Origin: Neoceratodus forsteri
Lineage: Eukaryota > Chordata > Ceratodontiformes > Ceratodontidae
Assembly (NCBI GenBank): GCA_016271365.2
Contig: CM028136.1
Location: 471,260,001-471,324,000, forward strand
Length of the DNA stretch: 64,000 nt
Reading direction: 5' to 3'
The notes beneath the pieces are model-generated. The model did no database searches and was not told the DNA's origin. It was given only the letters and a program-made list of their open reading frames with translations. The position numbers were made by a program, and so were the translations under genes. This document shows positions 11,070 through 23,600 of the stretch, piece by piece (within the stretch, counting starts at the first letter, position 1; each line of letters starts with the position of its first letter).

Positions 11070-11818
11070 ACTCATCCACAGGCCCAAGGGCAGAACCAAT
11101 AGTAGCAAATAGCAGCAGGGGTACCAGTCTATGGAAAGGGGTATGGATCAATGCCAGAATCCTGGAAAACCAAATAAGTGACCTGCAGGCAATGATGGCA
11201 GATTTTCAAGTGGACCTGGTGGCTGTCACAGAGACTTTGGCCTTGGAGTAAAATGACTGGTACCTTTCTGTCCTGGGCTATGCCCTGTTCAGACAGGATA
11301 GAAGGAAAGGCAGGTGGGAGGGGTAGAATTGTATGTAAAGGATGGGATAAATGTCTTCTCAGTGGATAGCATCAAAAAGGAGGGTGTGGAATCCTATGGA
11401 TGCTACTCAGCTCAGCAATGGGGGAGAGGATCCACATAGATGTGGTACACCAGCCTCTGGGGTAGGTTAAGGGCAGGGATGAAGAGCTCCTAGAGGAGAT
11501 CACAAGTGTAGCACAAAAAGGGATACAGTGGTGGTAGAAGACCTGAGTATGCCTGATGTTAACTGGAGCATCCCAGTGGCAGGTTTTACTAGGAGCCAAA
11601 AGATGGTTGCTGCCCTACAAGACTGCCTACTTGCACAACTAGTTAGTGCCACAACTAGTCTGGACACCATCCTAGATGTGGTCCTCACTAACTCAGAGGT
11701 AATAAGAGCCACAGGGTTTGGGAAGCCACTGGCCAACAGCGACCACAACTTGATGTGGTTTGAGTTAGCCCTAGGGGTAGAAAAAATTGCAATTCAAGAC
11801 AGAGGTTTTAAACTTTAG
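11070..11818 (+). pseudogene. CR1 ORF2 endonuclease domain (broken)
   Basis: An apurinic/apyrimidinic-type endonuclease that nicks target DNA for target-primed reverse transcription. The N-terminal piece ends at 11251 with VDLVAVTETLALE, whose glutamate is the metal-binding residue of the ET motif. The middle (11252-11527) is frameshifted. The C-terminal piece (11528-11818) has MPDVNWSIPVAG, which aligns with the GDFN-PDVDW block (the GDFN itself is altered to VEDLS). It also has the catalytic SDH motif in NSDHNLMWFEL. At least two breaks separate the pieces. Confidence 0.8.
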
Positions 11819-12279
11819 CGGAGCCAGTTTTGACAAAATGAGGGATGTAGTCAGATGTAAGCTGTTAAGGATCCAGGAGCATTTAGATGTGGAAGAAATA
11901 TGTGGGCTGGTTAAGTTAGCCATTTTAGAGGCTACCAGGATGTGCATAAGAATAGTGACCAAAAATAACAAACACAAAAAAATATGGTTCAGTAACTAGG
12001 CAAGGGTTGCAATCAGACCAAAAGGGAGGCCTATTAGAATGATAAAAAAAACACAGCACATGGGAAGCCTACATTCAGAAGAACAAAGAAACAAAGAGTA
12101 TGATGAAATCAGCTAAGGCAGCAATGGAGCTTCGGCTTGCCTAAAGGGTTAAAGAAGAGAACAAACTTTTTTTTGATATATACAAGAAAAAAGAAAGAAA
12201 AGAGGAGGAATAGGTAGACTCAAAGATGATGACATACTAATGGAGGAGGATAGGCAGAAGGCCACTGTCTGAATAACAC

Positions 12280-13640
12280 TTTTTTACTCAGAGTTCACCA
12301 AGGAACACAATGGCCCAATACAAGACAGTGGCATCAAGGCTGCTGACAAAGGTGTTCCACAAATGGAAGCACCATCAATCACCAACAGTTGGGTTAGAGA
12401 CGCCCTGGATCAACTCACGGAAGACAAGTCACAAGGGCCTGATGGAATACACCCAAGGGTGCCAAAGGAGCTAGAAAGTGAATTGTCAGGTCCCTCAGCA
12501 CATTTATTCAGCTGATCACTTCAGACAGGAGTAGTGCTGAGAGACTGGAGAAGAGCTGATGTGGTACCTCTCCACAAGGGAGGGAGTTGGGAGGAAGCAA
12601 GCAACTACCAACCGGTCAGCCTTATGTCAGTAGTAGGGAAACTGATGGAAACCTTGGTAAAACAAAACTTGGTAGAGTAACTAGATAATAACGGTCTTCA
12701 GGATAACAGGTAACATGGGTCTGTGGTGGGAAGGTCGTGCCAAATGAACCTAATCACATTTTTTGACTGGGTCACTAGGGAACTAGACAGAGGCCACCCA
12801 GTGGACCTCCTCTACTTCAGTTTCTTTAAGATCTTTGATTCAGTGCCACACAAGCTCCTGCTGAAAAATTTGGAGGACCTGGGTGCAGCCAAGTGCATAC
12901 TTAGTTGGGTGGGTAACTGGCTTAGGGACAGAAAACAAAGAGTAGTGGTCAACGGAGTGAAGTCTGATGAAGGCGCAGTCACTAGTGGTGTGGCCCAAGG
13001 CTCAGTGTTGGGGCCAGTCCTGTTTAATGACTTTATCAGTGACATTGGCACAGGTATTCAGGGCAAAATTGCTCTATTCATAGACGATACCAAACTAGAA
13101 GGAAGAGTTGACAGCAAGGAGGCAGTTAAGAACTTACAGAAAGACCTACAAATGTTGGAAAGATGGTCCAATGTCTGGCAGCTGAAATTCAATGCTAACA
13201 AATGTGAGGTGATGTATTTGGGGAAAGGGAACCCAAGGACAGAGTACCACATCAATGGAGTCCAGCTCTGCACCACACAGGAAGAGCGGGACCTTGGTGT
13301 CATCATAAGCAACACCCTTGAACAAACAAGCCAACGCAATAAAGCTTATAGAAAGGCCAACAAAATGCTGGGGTGCATAGAGAGGGTTTTCAACAGCAGG
13401 AGGACTGAGATAATGCTGCCAATCTACAGGTCTCTGGTATGGCCCCATCTGGAGTACTGTGTCTAGTTTTGGAATCCACATCTAAAAAAGGATATAAACA
13501 TGTTGGATGCTGTTCAGAGAAAAGCAACCACAATGATCAAGGGCCTTGAAGGGAACTCATATGAGGAGCATCTGGAAGCATTAAATATGTTCTCACTGGA
13601 GACAAGGAGGGAGAGGGGAGATATTGCTATCATAAAATGG
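12280..13640 (+). pseudogene. CR1 ORF2 reverse transcriptase (broken)
   Basis: The longest intact part is 12723-13466 (247 codons). It carries FDSVPHKLLL (palm motif A; Asp kept, KAFD altered to KIFD), SGVAQGSVLGPVLFNDFISD (fingers/palm block; the usual SGVPQG is SGVAQG), and FIDDT in place of the canonical FADDT catalytic box. The thumb tail follows with RSLVWPHLEYCV. Upstream, 12280-12722 reads as the RT N-terminus (motifs around NYQPVSLMSVVGKLMETLV) with stops. The two Asp of the active site are present, but the upstream stops show a dead copy. Confidence 0.85.
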
Positions 13641-14302
13641 CTCATTTGTAAAAAACAAACAAAAAAGAATTAAAACATTTATTTAAACTACATTTTGTGT
13701 CTTTTTTTAATGGGTAGGCATACTTTCTAAAAAAAAATAGTGCAGATATTTGTTTTGCCCAGTAGGTGGAGCTGATGTAATGATATTGTAGCTCTGCTCT
13801 GCCCTCTCTTTCTCATGGCTGCAGTGGGCGGAGCCCTGCAGACACCTTGCGTCAAAAAGGGACTGAGCATTACTTCGAAGAATTATTTCCCATCGAAGAA
13901 CATGCTGGACTTGCAGCACAGTCTCCTATGCCAGATAACTATGCAAGATAACAAAGCCCCTTCCCCAAAAAAACAAGAAAAAAACAAAATGTGCTTCCTT
14001 TGCAGTTGCAACACCTCTCCTTCTTTACCAGAGTTATATATCAGGCATTAGTCCAAAATTCATTTACATAACATCCCAGTCCTGTCTGTAGACAGTAAGG
14101 GTTAACAGTGCTGTGCTCAAACAATCACTGCCATGTTGTTTCTGCCTAGATTTTAAATTTGTCACACACACACACACACACACACCACTCTGATTTAGCC
14201 TTGCTTTGCTACCATGAACTGACATAGTCCAGCAATCCTTTACATTCTAGATCTCTTGGCCTGTTCTCCTAGAGGTATTATACATATACCCCCGTAAGTA
14301 GG
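13641..14302. other. Spacer between CR1 and macrosatellite
   Basis: No gene recognised. The stretch starts A/T-rich, has a GC-richer part near 13800-13860 and a CA microsatellite at 14163-14185. Similarity to the downstream tandem unit begins only at about 14303. Confidence 0.5.
14163..14185. repeat. (CA)n microsatellite
   Basis: A pure CA repeat of about 23 bases. Confidence 0.95.
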
Positions 14303-17300
14303 CTTACCTGCTTCAAAAAGGCTAGTTTCCCCCAGGAGTTTTGGTCCACCCCCATTCCTTTTTGGGTTTCCTGGCTTCCCCTGTGTTTTCTCCTCGCCTG
14401 CCTGCCCTCACATGGGTTTTGAAGAAGAATGGGGCTGGAGGAGCTGGTTTGTGGAGCTGTCGGCTTTGGAAATTGCACTGCAGTGACGGTGAGCTCTACG
14501 CATGTGCAGAAGTGCATTTTAGTGCGGCCATTTGCAGCTGGTTTTGGTGTACCTCTCCGGTAGCACTGGTCCCATTGGGCAATAAAAGAGGGACCGGGGA
14601 CATTGGTTGAAGGGGATAGGCAACCGGGAGAAAGAAAATTTAGTTTTTAAAAGTGCCAACTGCACTTGAGGGATTGGGAGCTGCCTCTTTAATATTCATG
14701 AGGTGGCATCCCTTTGAAGCCATGAGTCCTGTCTAGCACTGGGGAAAATGAAGAGGTAGCACTAGGACAGGCTGGAATAGAAAAATAAATAAATGAAATA
14801 AAGAGAGGTGTGCAAGGGGAATAGAGAGGCTGCCAGAACATCGGTAAAATAAATAAAACGGGTTTCACAGACTGCAGCCAGATGATGGGACTGTGTATTA
14901 GCTGCCATGGGGCAAGAGATAATGGCAATAGTGACTGAGAAATGGGAGGTTAAAATGGGCCAGGAGTGCTGTCACTTAAGAGGGCACAAGGATGGCTACA
15001 CATGTGTGGGGAAAATGTAAAATAAAAGTTTACAGTTTGGCTGCAGGAATGCTTAAAACTTTGGGACACTGTACAATTTGTGGACACTGTTTACAATGGC
15101 CACCATGTTTTACAGCCATGTGACACCAGCCAGCCAACCACTGAGTCAGGATTCTTACCAGGGACTCTGGGACTGAGTAAACAGACCTTTGGGGGGAAAA
15201 TGGGAAATGTTTAGGTGCCTCTTTCTGCACCAAAGAGGCATCGAGGGAGCCTCATACATATTAATTTTTGCCTAAGGACAGTGGCTCCAGCCAATGGGGA
15301 GTGAGGAAGGGGCTAAAAAAAAGGCATGGACAGCTGGAGTTTGGGTCTGTTTAGTGGGAGCTCCTCCAGAGGGTGGAGTGGCTCCTGCCCTGGAGAGAAT
15401 GGGGCTGCGAGATGGGCCTGCCTGGGGGCTGCTAGCAATTTGTTCCCCAGGGCAGGGACTGCCTGCCCCATCAGGAATAAGGAAGCAGAAGCAAGACAGG
15501 GGCAGCTTGGAAGAAAAAAAGGGAAAGAGGCAGGTTGTTGAATTTTCTGCTTTGTTCTGACGTTGCACCACAGAGGTGAGAGACACCGAGCTCGATTGGA
15601 AAAGAGAAAGCTGTAGATTGCAAGAAAGAGGTTATGTCCTGAATTTGAAAAATGGCAAAGGTCGTGTCTTGATCCTGCAAAAAGACAAAGGTTGCATTCT
15701 GAGCCTGGAAAAAGAATGATGGTTGTGTTCTGAGTCAGGTAAAAGGACAAAGGTTGCATCTAAGCCTGGAAAAGGATGGGAATGCTGAGGAATGATGAGG
15801 AACAGGAGAATGCAAATGTGATGAGAGAAGAAAAAGAAGAGTCTCTTCCACTCATAGAACTTCTAAGTACCTGCATGGTGAGAAAAGTGACTTTGAGTGT
15901 GCGGGTGATGTGTAAGCCAGAGCGAGAATGAGGCAGTATTGAAATTAAAAGACTGTGAAAGCAGAAGGATGGACAGGTACCTTTCTGGGCTGGGTACCTG
16001 TTGTCTGCTCCTGAGATACAGCAAGGAAAAGAGAGATGGATTGCTGTGGCTACACACCATGGCAGAAAAGATAGAGAAAGAAAGAGAAAGAGAAGCAGAA
16101 GAGAATGTGCTGAATGGTTTCTGCTGACACCCAGGGCTAGGTGGGGAACTCGCTAACCCCCCATCAAGTGGGGCCTGCTATTGCAGGGAATCATGGATCT
16201 TGTAGCCGAGTGCTAGAGCGCCTTGATTGGAGGGAGACAGGCTGTGGGGCCACTCTCTGGTCAGGGTCCCCAGTAGTTGGTGGGCCTTGTGCACGTGCCC
16301 TGCAATGGGGCCTGTAACGGGCCAAAGAGGACAATCTGCAAGATCAGCAAACAAGAGAAAGAGAGAGCAAGCTGCAGCCTCTATGTCCCTGTTTTAAGTA
16401 TTGTGCTTGGTTCTGCCAGTGTTGCCATCCAACCCCAGGACTTCAGTGAACTGTGCCATCTAAGGACTGATTCTGCAGAACCTTGAGTAAATTGCAGGAA
16501 TTGCCCTGCACCTGGGAACTGTAACTATGTTTGCCCAATAGGGCAGGAGATAGAGCTAAGGACTAGAGGGACAAGATAAAGGTTTAGCTCTAATCAAAAG
16601 AAAGGAATGTACAAAGTATAATTTTTTTTAAGTGTGCCAGTGCCGGCTTCCAACTGCACCTCAGGCCTGCAACTTTAAATCTGGGTACCCAGATACTGGA
16701 CTTTGGGGTTAGATGGACTGGGACCTGCAGGTCAATGTTTGGGCATCTGCAGCAGTAAGCTAGATAGACAGATCGGATGGCTGCGTTGATTGAGATTTGG
16801 GTTTGAATCAAAGGGAAATGTGATTTTGGGGAAATGCAGAATGAAAAGAATGCTTAACCTCTATTACACTTACCCTATTCCTAAACCCTTCCCCCTGTAA
16901 AGAAACCGTGAAGTTATTGTTTTGCAGCAGAGATGAATCCAGAGTCTAATTTTAGTGTGCATGTTTATTGGATAAAATGGAAAAGGTAAATGTTTAACTG
17001 AATGTGGGGAAGGTTTGAACTTGATAAGTCCATGTCTGGGGTAACTGTTGGGGAGGTGGGTTGGTATGACATCCCTGGGGATTGTACTGCAAGCAGTCAG
17101 ACCCACTAATATGTACTCTGGGTGGAGGCACAGCCATTTTATTTTTATCTTTTGGGAAAGGACCCTTGTAGGTCAGCTATGGGAACCCAGGCCCCTTATT
17201 CCTTGGTCTGGCCAGCAAGGCAGAGGCAGTGGCCCTCTCCAGGACAGCGCTGGAAAGGGGTTATACATGGGGGCACCACTGGGATCTCTTGTGCCAGTCA

Positions 17301-17804
17301 TGCCCAGCATGGACCCACCCCCAGCTCACTTAAATGTGGGACCGTTGCAAGTTGCGGGAAATGGTAAAGAGATAATGAAAAGGAATTAAAAAAGTGATTT
17401 TGGTGCCAAACACAGTCTTGGGCTGCTCATCGCTGGTCGATGAGTTAATGGGGGAGTTCACACCCCCTAGTTGTCAGAGGTGGAAATTGCGCTAAAAGTG
17501 TGGCACTTGGAAAATAGTGGTGCCAAGGGTCCTCGGCGGGGGGGGGGGGTTTATAATATCTAAAGCTCTGAGTCGATGGGGTAAGGTGTAAACTGGTGGG
17601 AATAGATGATGATTGTGGAAAATGAGAAATGGATTGATGTTATTGAATAGAGTAGGTAACCCTTTGTATAGAGTAGGATGTCATAGGTTTTGGCATTACT
17701 GTTAATGGGACTGGGTTACACAGAAGACTTGAGAGTAAGTCCCTTGGTTTGGCACAGATGTCAAGCATTTAAGGGGTCAGAAAGTGTAAATCCTCTGTTG
17801 GGGA
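14303..17804. repeat. Macrosatellite unit 1 (full)
   Basis: Full-length unit of about 3502 bases. It contains a CCAAT-type motif (near 15288), a minisatellite (15631-15780), an AATAAA near 14579 and a G12 run near 17538. Two open stretches overlap at 15294-15560 (+) and 15313-15759 (-). Neither resembles a known protein. Confidence 0.9.
15631..15780. repeat. ~31-bp minisatellite inside unit 1
   Basis: About five imperfect copies of a 'gttgcattctgagcctggaa' plus 'aaagacaaag' theme, each beginning gtt/gtc and ending caaag or equivalent. Confidence 0.75.
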
Positions 17805-19133
17805 CTTACCTGTGAGTCCCGGAAAAAGGCTCGTTTCCCCAGAGGTTTTCATCCAACCCACTTCTTTTTTGGGTTTCTTGGTTTTCCCCTGTGTTTTCTC
17901 TTCTCCTGCCAGCCCCTGTGTGGATTTTAAAGAAGAGCAGGGCAGACTAGTTGGTTCATGGGGCCGCTGGCTTTGGAAATGCTACTGCAGTCTCAACGAG
18001 CTCTGTGCATGCACAGAAGTGCATTTTCATGCGTCCATTTTCGGATGCTTTTGGTGTGACTCTCTGGTGATCCTGGTCCTGTTGGGTAATAGAAGTGGGA
18101 CCGGAGGCCTTGGTCGAAGGGGAGAAGAAACTGGGATAAAGAAAATTTAGTTTTTAAAAGCATCAATCGAGCTTGAGGAATCAAGACCACCTTATTAATA
18201 TTCATGAGGCGGTGCTCCTTTCAAGCCATGGGTCCTGTATAGTGCTGGGGAAAAATGAAGCATTGGCACTAGGACAGGCTGGAAAAGAAAATGAAATGAA
18301 TAAAGAGAGATGTACAAGGGGAATGGTGAGGCTGCCAGTCTGTGGAGAAAATAAATAAAACAGGTTTCACAGACTGCAGCCTGAAGATGGACTGTTTATT
18401 AGCTGCCTGGGAGCAATAGATAACGGCAGCAGTGACTGAGAGATGGAAGACTAAAATGGGTCAGGAGTGCAGTCACTTAAGAGGGCACAGGGGTGGCTAC
18501 AAATGTGTAGGAAAAATGTAAAATGAAAGTTTACAGTTTGGCTGCAGGAATGCTTAAAACATGGGGACACTGTACAATTTGGGGACACTGTTTACAATGA
18601 CTACCATGTTTTGCAGCCATGTGACACTAGCCAGCCAGCCACTGACTCAGGATTCTTGCCAGGGACTTCGGGACTCAGTTAACAGACTTTTGGTGGAAAA
18701 TACCAGGAAATGTTTAGGCATCTCTTTTTGCACCAATGAGGCATCAAGGAAGCCTCAGACATATTCATTTTGCCTAAGAACAGTGGCTCTAGCCAATGAG
18801 GAGCAAGGAAAGGGCTCCAAAAAAAGAGGGGACAGTTGGAGTTTGGGTCAGTTTGGTGGGAGCTCCTCCAGAAGGAGGGGGGCTCCTGTCCCTGGAGAGA
18901 ATGGGGCTCCATGATGGACCTGCCTGAGGGCTGCCACCAATTTGTCCCCCAGAGCAGGGAGTACCTGGCCCATCAGGAGACAGGAAGCAGAAGCAAGGAA
19001 GGAGCAGCTTGGAAGAGAAAAAAGGGAAAGCTGCAGGTTGCTGAATATTCTGTTTTGTTCTGAAGTTGCACCACAGTGATGAGAGAAGCTCAGCTGGAAT
19101 GGAAAAAGGAAAGCTGTAGATTGCAAGAAAGAA

Positions 19134-19278
19134 GCTGTGTCCTAAATCTGGAAAAAGGGCAAAGGACGTGTCTTGATCGTGCAAATATACAAAGGTTGCA
19201 TTCTCAGCCTGAAAAAAGAATGACGGTTGTGTCCTGAGCAGGGTAAAAAGACAAATGTTGTATGTGAGCCTGGGGAAG
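19134..19278. repeat. ~31-bp minisatellite inside unit 2
   Basis: Same five-copy motif as in unit 1, at the corresponding place in the 3.5 kb unit. Confidence 0.75.
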
Positions 19279-19858
19279 CTAAGGAATGATGAGGAACAGG
19301 AGAATGTAAGTGTTCTGAGAGAAGAAAATGAAGAGTGAGCCTCTTCAGCTCGCAGAATTGCTAAATACCTGCATGGTGAGAAAAGGGACTTTGAGTGTGC
19401 AGGGGATGTTTGAGCCAGAGTGAGAATGTGGCTGTATTGAGGTTAAGAGACTGTGAAAGCAGAAGGATGGGCATGTGCCTTTCTGGGCTGGGCACCTGTT
19501 GTCTGCTCCTGAGATACAGCAAGGAAAAGAGAGAGAGACGGATTGCTGTGGCTACATACCATGGAAGAAAAGATTGAGAAAGAAAGAAAGAAAGAAAGAG
19601 AAGCAGAAGAGAATGAGATGAATGGCTTCTGCTGACACCCAGGGCCAAGTGGGGAACTCACTAACCCCCATCAAGAGGGGTCTGCCACTGCAGGGGATCA
19701 AGGGTCTTGTACCCGAGAGCTAGGGTGCTCTGATCGAAGGGAGCCGGGCTGTGGGGCCACTCCCTGGTCTGGGTCCTCTTTAGTTGGCAGGTCTTGTGCA
19801 CATGGCCTGCAACAGGGCCTGTAACAGGCTGAAGGGGACAAGCTGCAAGATTGGCAAG

Positions 19859-19860
<2 letters not shown>

Positions 19861-19890
<30 letters not shown>
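19861..19890. repeat. (AG)15 microsatellite
   Basis: Pure AG tract. The matching place in unit 1 has only a short interrupted tract, so this expanded within unit 2. Confidence 0.95.
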
Positions 19891-19894
<4 letters not shown>

Positions 19895-21298
19895 AGATGG
19901 AACCTCTGTGCCCCTATTTCAAGTATTGTGCCCAGTCCTGCCTATGTTGCCATCCATTCCCAGGACTTCAGTGAACTGTGCCATCTAAGGACTGATTTTG
20001 CAGAACTGTGAATAAATTGCAGAAATTGCCTTACACTTGGGGACTGTACCTCTGTTTATCCACTAGGGCAGTAGATAGAGCTAAGGACTAGAGGAAAAAG
20101 ATAAAGGTTTAGCTCTAATGAAAATAAAGGAATGTACAAAGTATACTTCTTTAAGTGTGCCAATGACAGCTACCAGCTGCACCTCAGGCCTGCAACTTTA
20201 AATCTGTGTACCCAGGTACTGGACTTTGGGGTTAGAGGGACTGGGACTTGCAAGTCAGGGTTTCAGCACTTGTAGCAGTTAGCTAGGTAGACCGAATGGA
20301 TGGCTGCATTGACTGAGATCTGGATTTGAATCAAAGGGAAATGTGATTTGGGGGAAATGCAGAATCAAAACTGTTCCTTACCTCTAGTCCACTAACCCCA
20401 TTCCTAAACCCTTCCCCTGTAAATAAACCATGAAGTTATTGTTTTGCTGTAGAGATGAATCCAGAGCCCAATTTTAGTGAGCCTATTTATTGGATGAAAT
20501 GGAAAAGGGGAATGTTTAACAGAATGTAGGGAAGGTTCAAACTTGGTAAGTCCATGCCTGGGGTAACTGTTGGGGAGGTGGGCTGCTATGACATCCTAAG
20601 GGGTGTACTGCAAGCAATCAGACCCACTAATATGTACTCTGGGTAGAGACATCACCATTTTATTTTAATCTTTTGAGAAAGGACCCCCATATATTAGCTA
20701 TGGGAACCCAGGTCCATTATTCTTTGGTCTGGCCAGCAAGGCAGGGGCAGTGGCCCTCTCCAGGATGGCGCTGGAGAGGGGATACACATGATCTCCTGTG
20801 CCAGTCATGCCCAGCATGACCCCCCCACCTCACTAAAATGTGTGACCCTTGCAAATGGTGGGAAATGGTAAAGAGATAATGAAAAGGTATTAGAAAAGTG
20901 GTTTTGGTGCCAAATGCTGTCTTGGGCTGCTCATCACTTGTCGATGAGGTAATGGAGAGTGCATTCCCCCTAGTGGTCAGAGGAGAAAATTGCGATCAAA
21001 GCGTGCCACTTGGAAAATAATGGTGCCAAGAGTCCACAGGGAGGGTTTATACCATCTAAAGTTCTGAGTTGATGGGGTAAGGTGTAAATGGTGGGAACAG
21101 ATGATGATTGTGGAAAATGAGAAATGGATTTATGTTATTGAATAAAGTAGGTAACCCTATATATAGAGTAGGATGTCATAGGTTTTGGCATTACTGTTAA
21201 TCAGACTGGGTTACAGAGATGACTTGAGAGTAAATCCCCTGGCTTTGCATGGATGCCAAGCATTTAATGGGAGGGGGAGTATAACCCCCTGTTTGGGG

Positions 21299-23600
21299 CA
21301 TTCCTGTGAGCCCACACAAAAGGCATGTTTCCCCGGGAGTTTTCATCCACCACTCATTTTTGGGAGGGTTTCCTGGCTTGCCCATGTGTTTTCTCCTCTC
21401 CTGACGGCCTCCACGTGGGTTTTAGAGAACAGCGGGGTGGGAGGAGCTTGTTTATGGAGCCACCATCTCTGAAAATGGCACTGCAGTACCAGCGAGCTCT
21501 GTGCATGCACAGAAGCACATTTTCATGCAGCCATTTGTGGCCGGTTTTGGTGTGCCTCTCCAGTGGTCCCGTCCTATTTGGCAATAAAAGAGGGATTGGG
21601 GAGATTGGTTGAAGGGGAGAGGCAATCAGGAGAAAGAAAATTTAGTTTTTCAAAGTGCCAATTTCACTCAAGGGATCAGGAGCCACCTCATTAGTATTTA
21701 TGAGGCGGTGTCCCTTTAAAGTCATTGGTCATGTCTAGCGCTAGGGAAAAATGAAGAGGTAGCGCTAGGACAGGCTTGAAAAGAAATGAAATGAAGAAAG
21801 AGTGATGTGTAAGGGGAATAGAGAGGCTGCCAGTCTGGTGGAAAAAATAAATAAAATGGGTTTCACAGACTGCAGGAGGAAGATGAGACTCTGTATTAGC
21901 TGCCTAGGGTCAAGAGATAACAGCAGAAGTGACTGAGGGATGGCAAGTTAAAATGGGTCAAGAGTGCAGTTGCTTAAGAGCATGCTGGGGTGGCTACATA
22001 TCTATGGGTAAAATGTAAAATTAAAGTTTGCAGTTCGGCTGCAAGAATGCTTAAAACTTTTAGACAATGCACAATTTGAGGACACTGTTTATAATGGCCA
22101 TCATGTTTTGCAGCCATGTGACACCAGCCAGCCAACCACCAAGTCAGGATTCTTGCCAGGGACTCTGGGACTGAGTGAACAGACTTTTGGGGGAAAATAC
22201 TGTGAAATGTTAAGGCGCTTTTTTCTGCACCAATGAGGCATCAAGGAAGCCTCATGCATATTAATTTTTGCCAAAGGAGAGTGACTCCAGCCAATGGGGA
22301 GCAAGAAAAGAACTAAAAAAAATCAGGGACAATTGGAGTTTGGGTCAGTTCGGTGGGAGCTCCTCCAGAGGAAGGGGGGCTCCTGTCCCTTTAGAGAATG
22401 GGGCTTTGAGATGGGCCTGTCTGGGGGCTGCTAACAATTTGTCCCCCAGGGCAGGGAGTGCCTTCCCAATCAGGAATAAGGAAGCAGAAGCAATGAAGGA
22501 GCAGCATAGAAGAGAAAAAAAGAGAAAGCTGCAGGTTGCTGAATTTTCTGTGTTGTTCTGAAGTTGCACCACATCGGTGAGAGAAGCAGTTAGCTAGATA
22601 GAACGGATGGCTGCATTGATTGAGATTTGGGTTTGAATCAAAGGGAAATGTGGTTTTGTAGAAACGCAGAGTCAAAAGCGTGCTTGACCTCTATTCCACT
22701 TACCTCAGTCCTAAACCCTTCCCCTGTAAATAAACCATGAAGTTATTGTTTTGCAGCAGAGATGAATCCAGAGTCTAATTTTAGTGACCATGTTTATTGG
22801 ATGAAATGGAAAAGGTAAATGTTTAACTGAATGTGGGGAAGGTTCAAACTTGGTAAGTCCATGCCTGGGGTAACTGTTCTGGAAGTGGGTTGGTATGACA
22901 TCCCAAGGGGTGTACTGCAAGCAGTCAGACCCACTAATATGCACTCTGGGTGAAGGCACTGCCATTTTATCTTTTGAGAAAGGTCCCCCATAGAGCAGCT
23001 ATGGGAACCCAGGTCCCTTATTCCTTGGTCTGGCCAGTAAGGCAGGAGCAGTGGCCCTCTCCAGGATGGTGCTGGAGAGGGGCTACACATGAAGGCACCA
23101 TTGGGATCTCCTGTGCCAGTCATGCCCAGCATGGACCCCCAGCTCACTGTGGGACCATTGCAAGTGGCGGGAAATGGTAAAGAGGTAATGAAAATGTATT
23201 AAAAAAGTGATTTTGGTGCCAAATGCTGTCTTGGGCTACTCATCTGCGGTCGGTCGGAGTGCACGCCCTCTAGTGGTCAGAGGAGAAAAATGCACTAAAA
23301 GTGCACCACTTGGAAAATAATGGTGCCAAGGGTCCCCGGGGAGGATTTATACCATCTAAAGCTCTATGTTGATGGGTTAAGGTGTAAATAGTGGGAATAG
23401 ATGATGATTTTAAAAAATGAGACCGTAACTGATGTTATTGAATAGAGTAGGTTACCCTATATATATAGTAGGATGTCATAGGTTTTGGCATTACTGTTAA
23501 TGGGATTGGGTTACAGAGATGACTTGAGAGTAAGTCCCTTGGCTTTGCATGGACACCAAGCATTTAATGGGAGGGGGAGTATAACCCCCCCTGTTGGGGG
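21299..23600. repeat. Macrosatellite unit 3 (1.2 kb internal deletion)
   Basis: About 2302 bases. At about 22584-22588 the sequence jumps from the equivalent of unit-1 position ~15587 to ~16752, removing the minisatellite and everything to the 'gcagtaagctag' landmark. The short overlap 'gcag' at the join fits microhomology-mediated deletion. The start motif is mutated from 'cttacctg' to 'cattcctg'. Confidence 0.88.

Larger units (their letters stand above)
11030..13640 (+). mobile_element. CR1 LINE, decayed, 3' end missing
   Basis: Carries ORF2 in order: endonuclease N-terminus (about 11110-11250), endonuclease C-terminus (11528-11818), linker, and reverse transcriptase (12280-13640). Several frameshifts and stops make it non-functional. 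The 5' boundary is approximate. The 3' end stops near 13640 in the ORF2 tail (MFSLETRRERGDIAI), short of the usual 3' UTR and octamer repeats. That is unusual for CR1, which normally loses its 5' end, so the 3' end was probably deleted or replaced at the border with the downstream sequence. Confidence 0.85.
17805..21298. repeat. Macrosatellite unit 2 (full)
   Basis: Full-length unit of about 3494 bases with the same landmark order as unit 1. It has its own minisatellite (19134-19278), a GAAA expansion near 19580-19600 and a pure AG15 tract at 19861-19890 that is only a short 'agaaagagagagc' tract in unit 1. Confidence 0.9.

Noticed and set aside
13815..14051. 78-codon frame between CR1 and macrosatellite
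   Set aside because: Short, lysine/proline-biased near the end, no homologue recognised, ends in repeat DNA.
14303..14330. Start of the macrosatellite unit resembles the first bases of U1 snRNA ('acttacctg')
   Set aside because: Only about nine bases match; the following stem-loop and Sm-site sequence of U1 are absent in all units.
15313..15759. 148-codon minus-strand frame as a real gene
   Set aside because: Upstream half is broken in other units and the overlapping plus-strand frame is equally open; kept only as a low-interest finding.
16196..16235. tRNA A-box-like sequence ('tagccgagtgctagagcgcc') in macrosatellite unit 1
   Set aside because: No B box, no acceptor pairing, and the motif is not kept in units 2 and 4.
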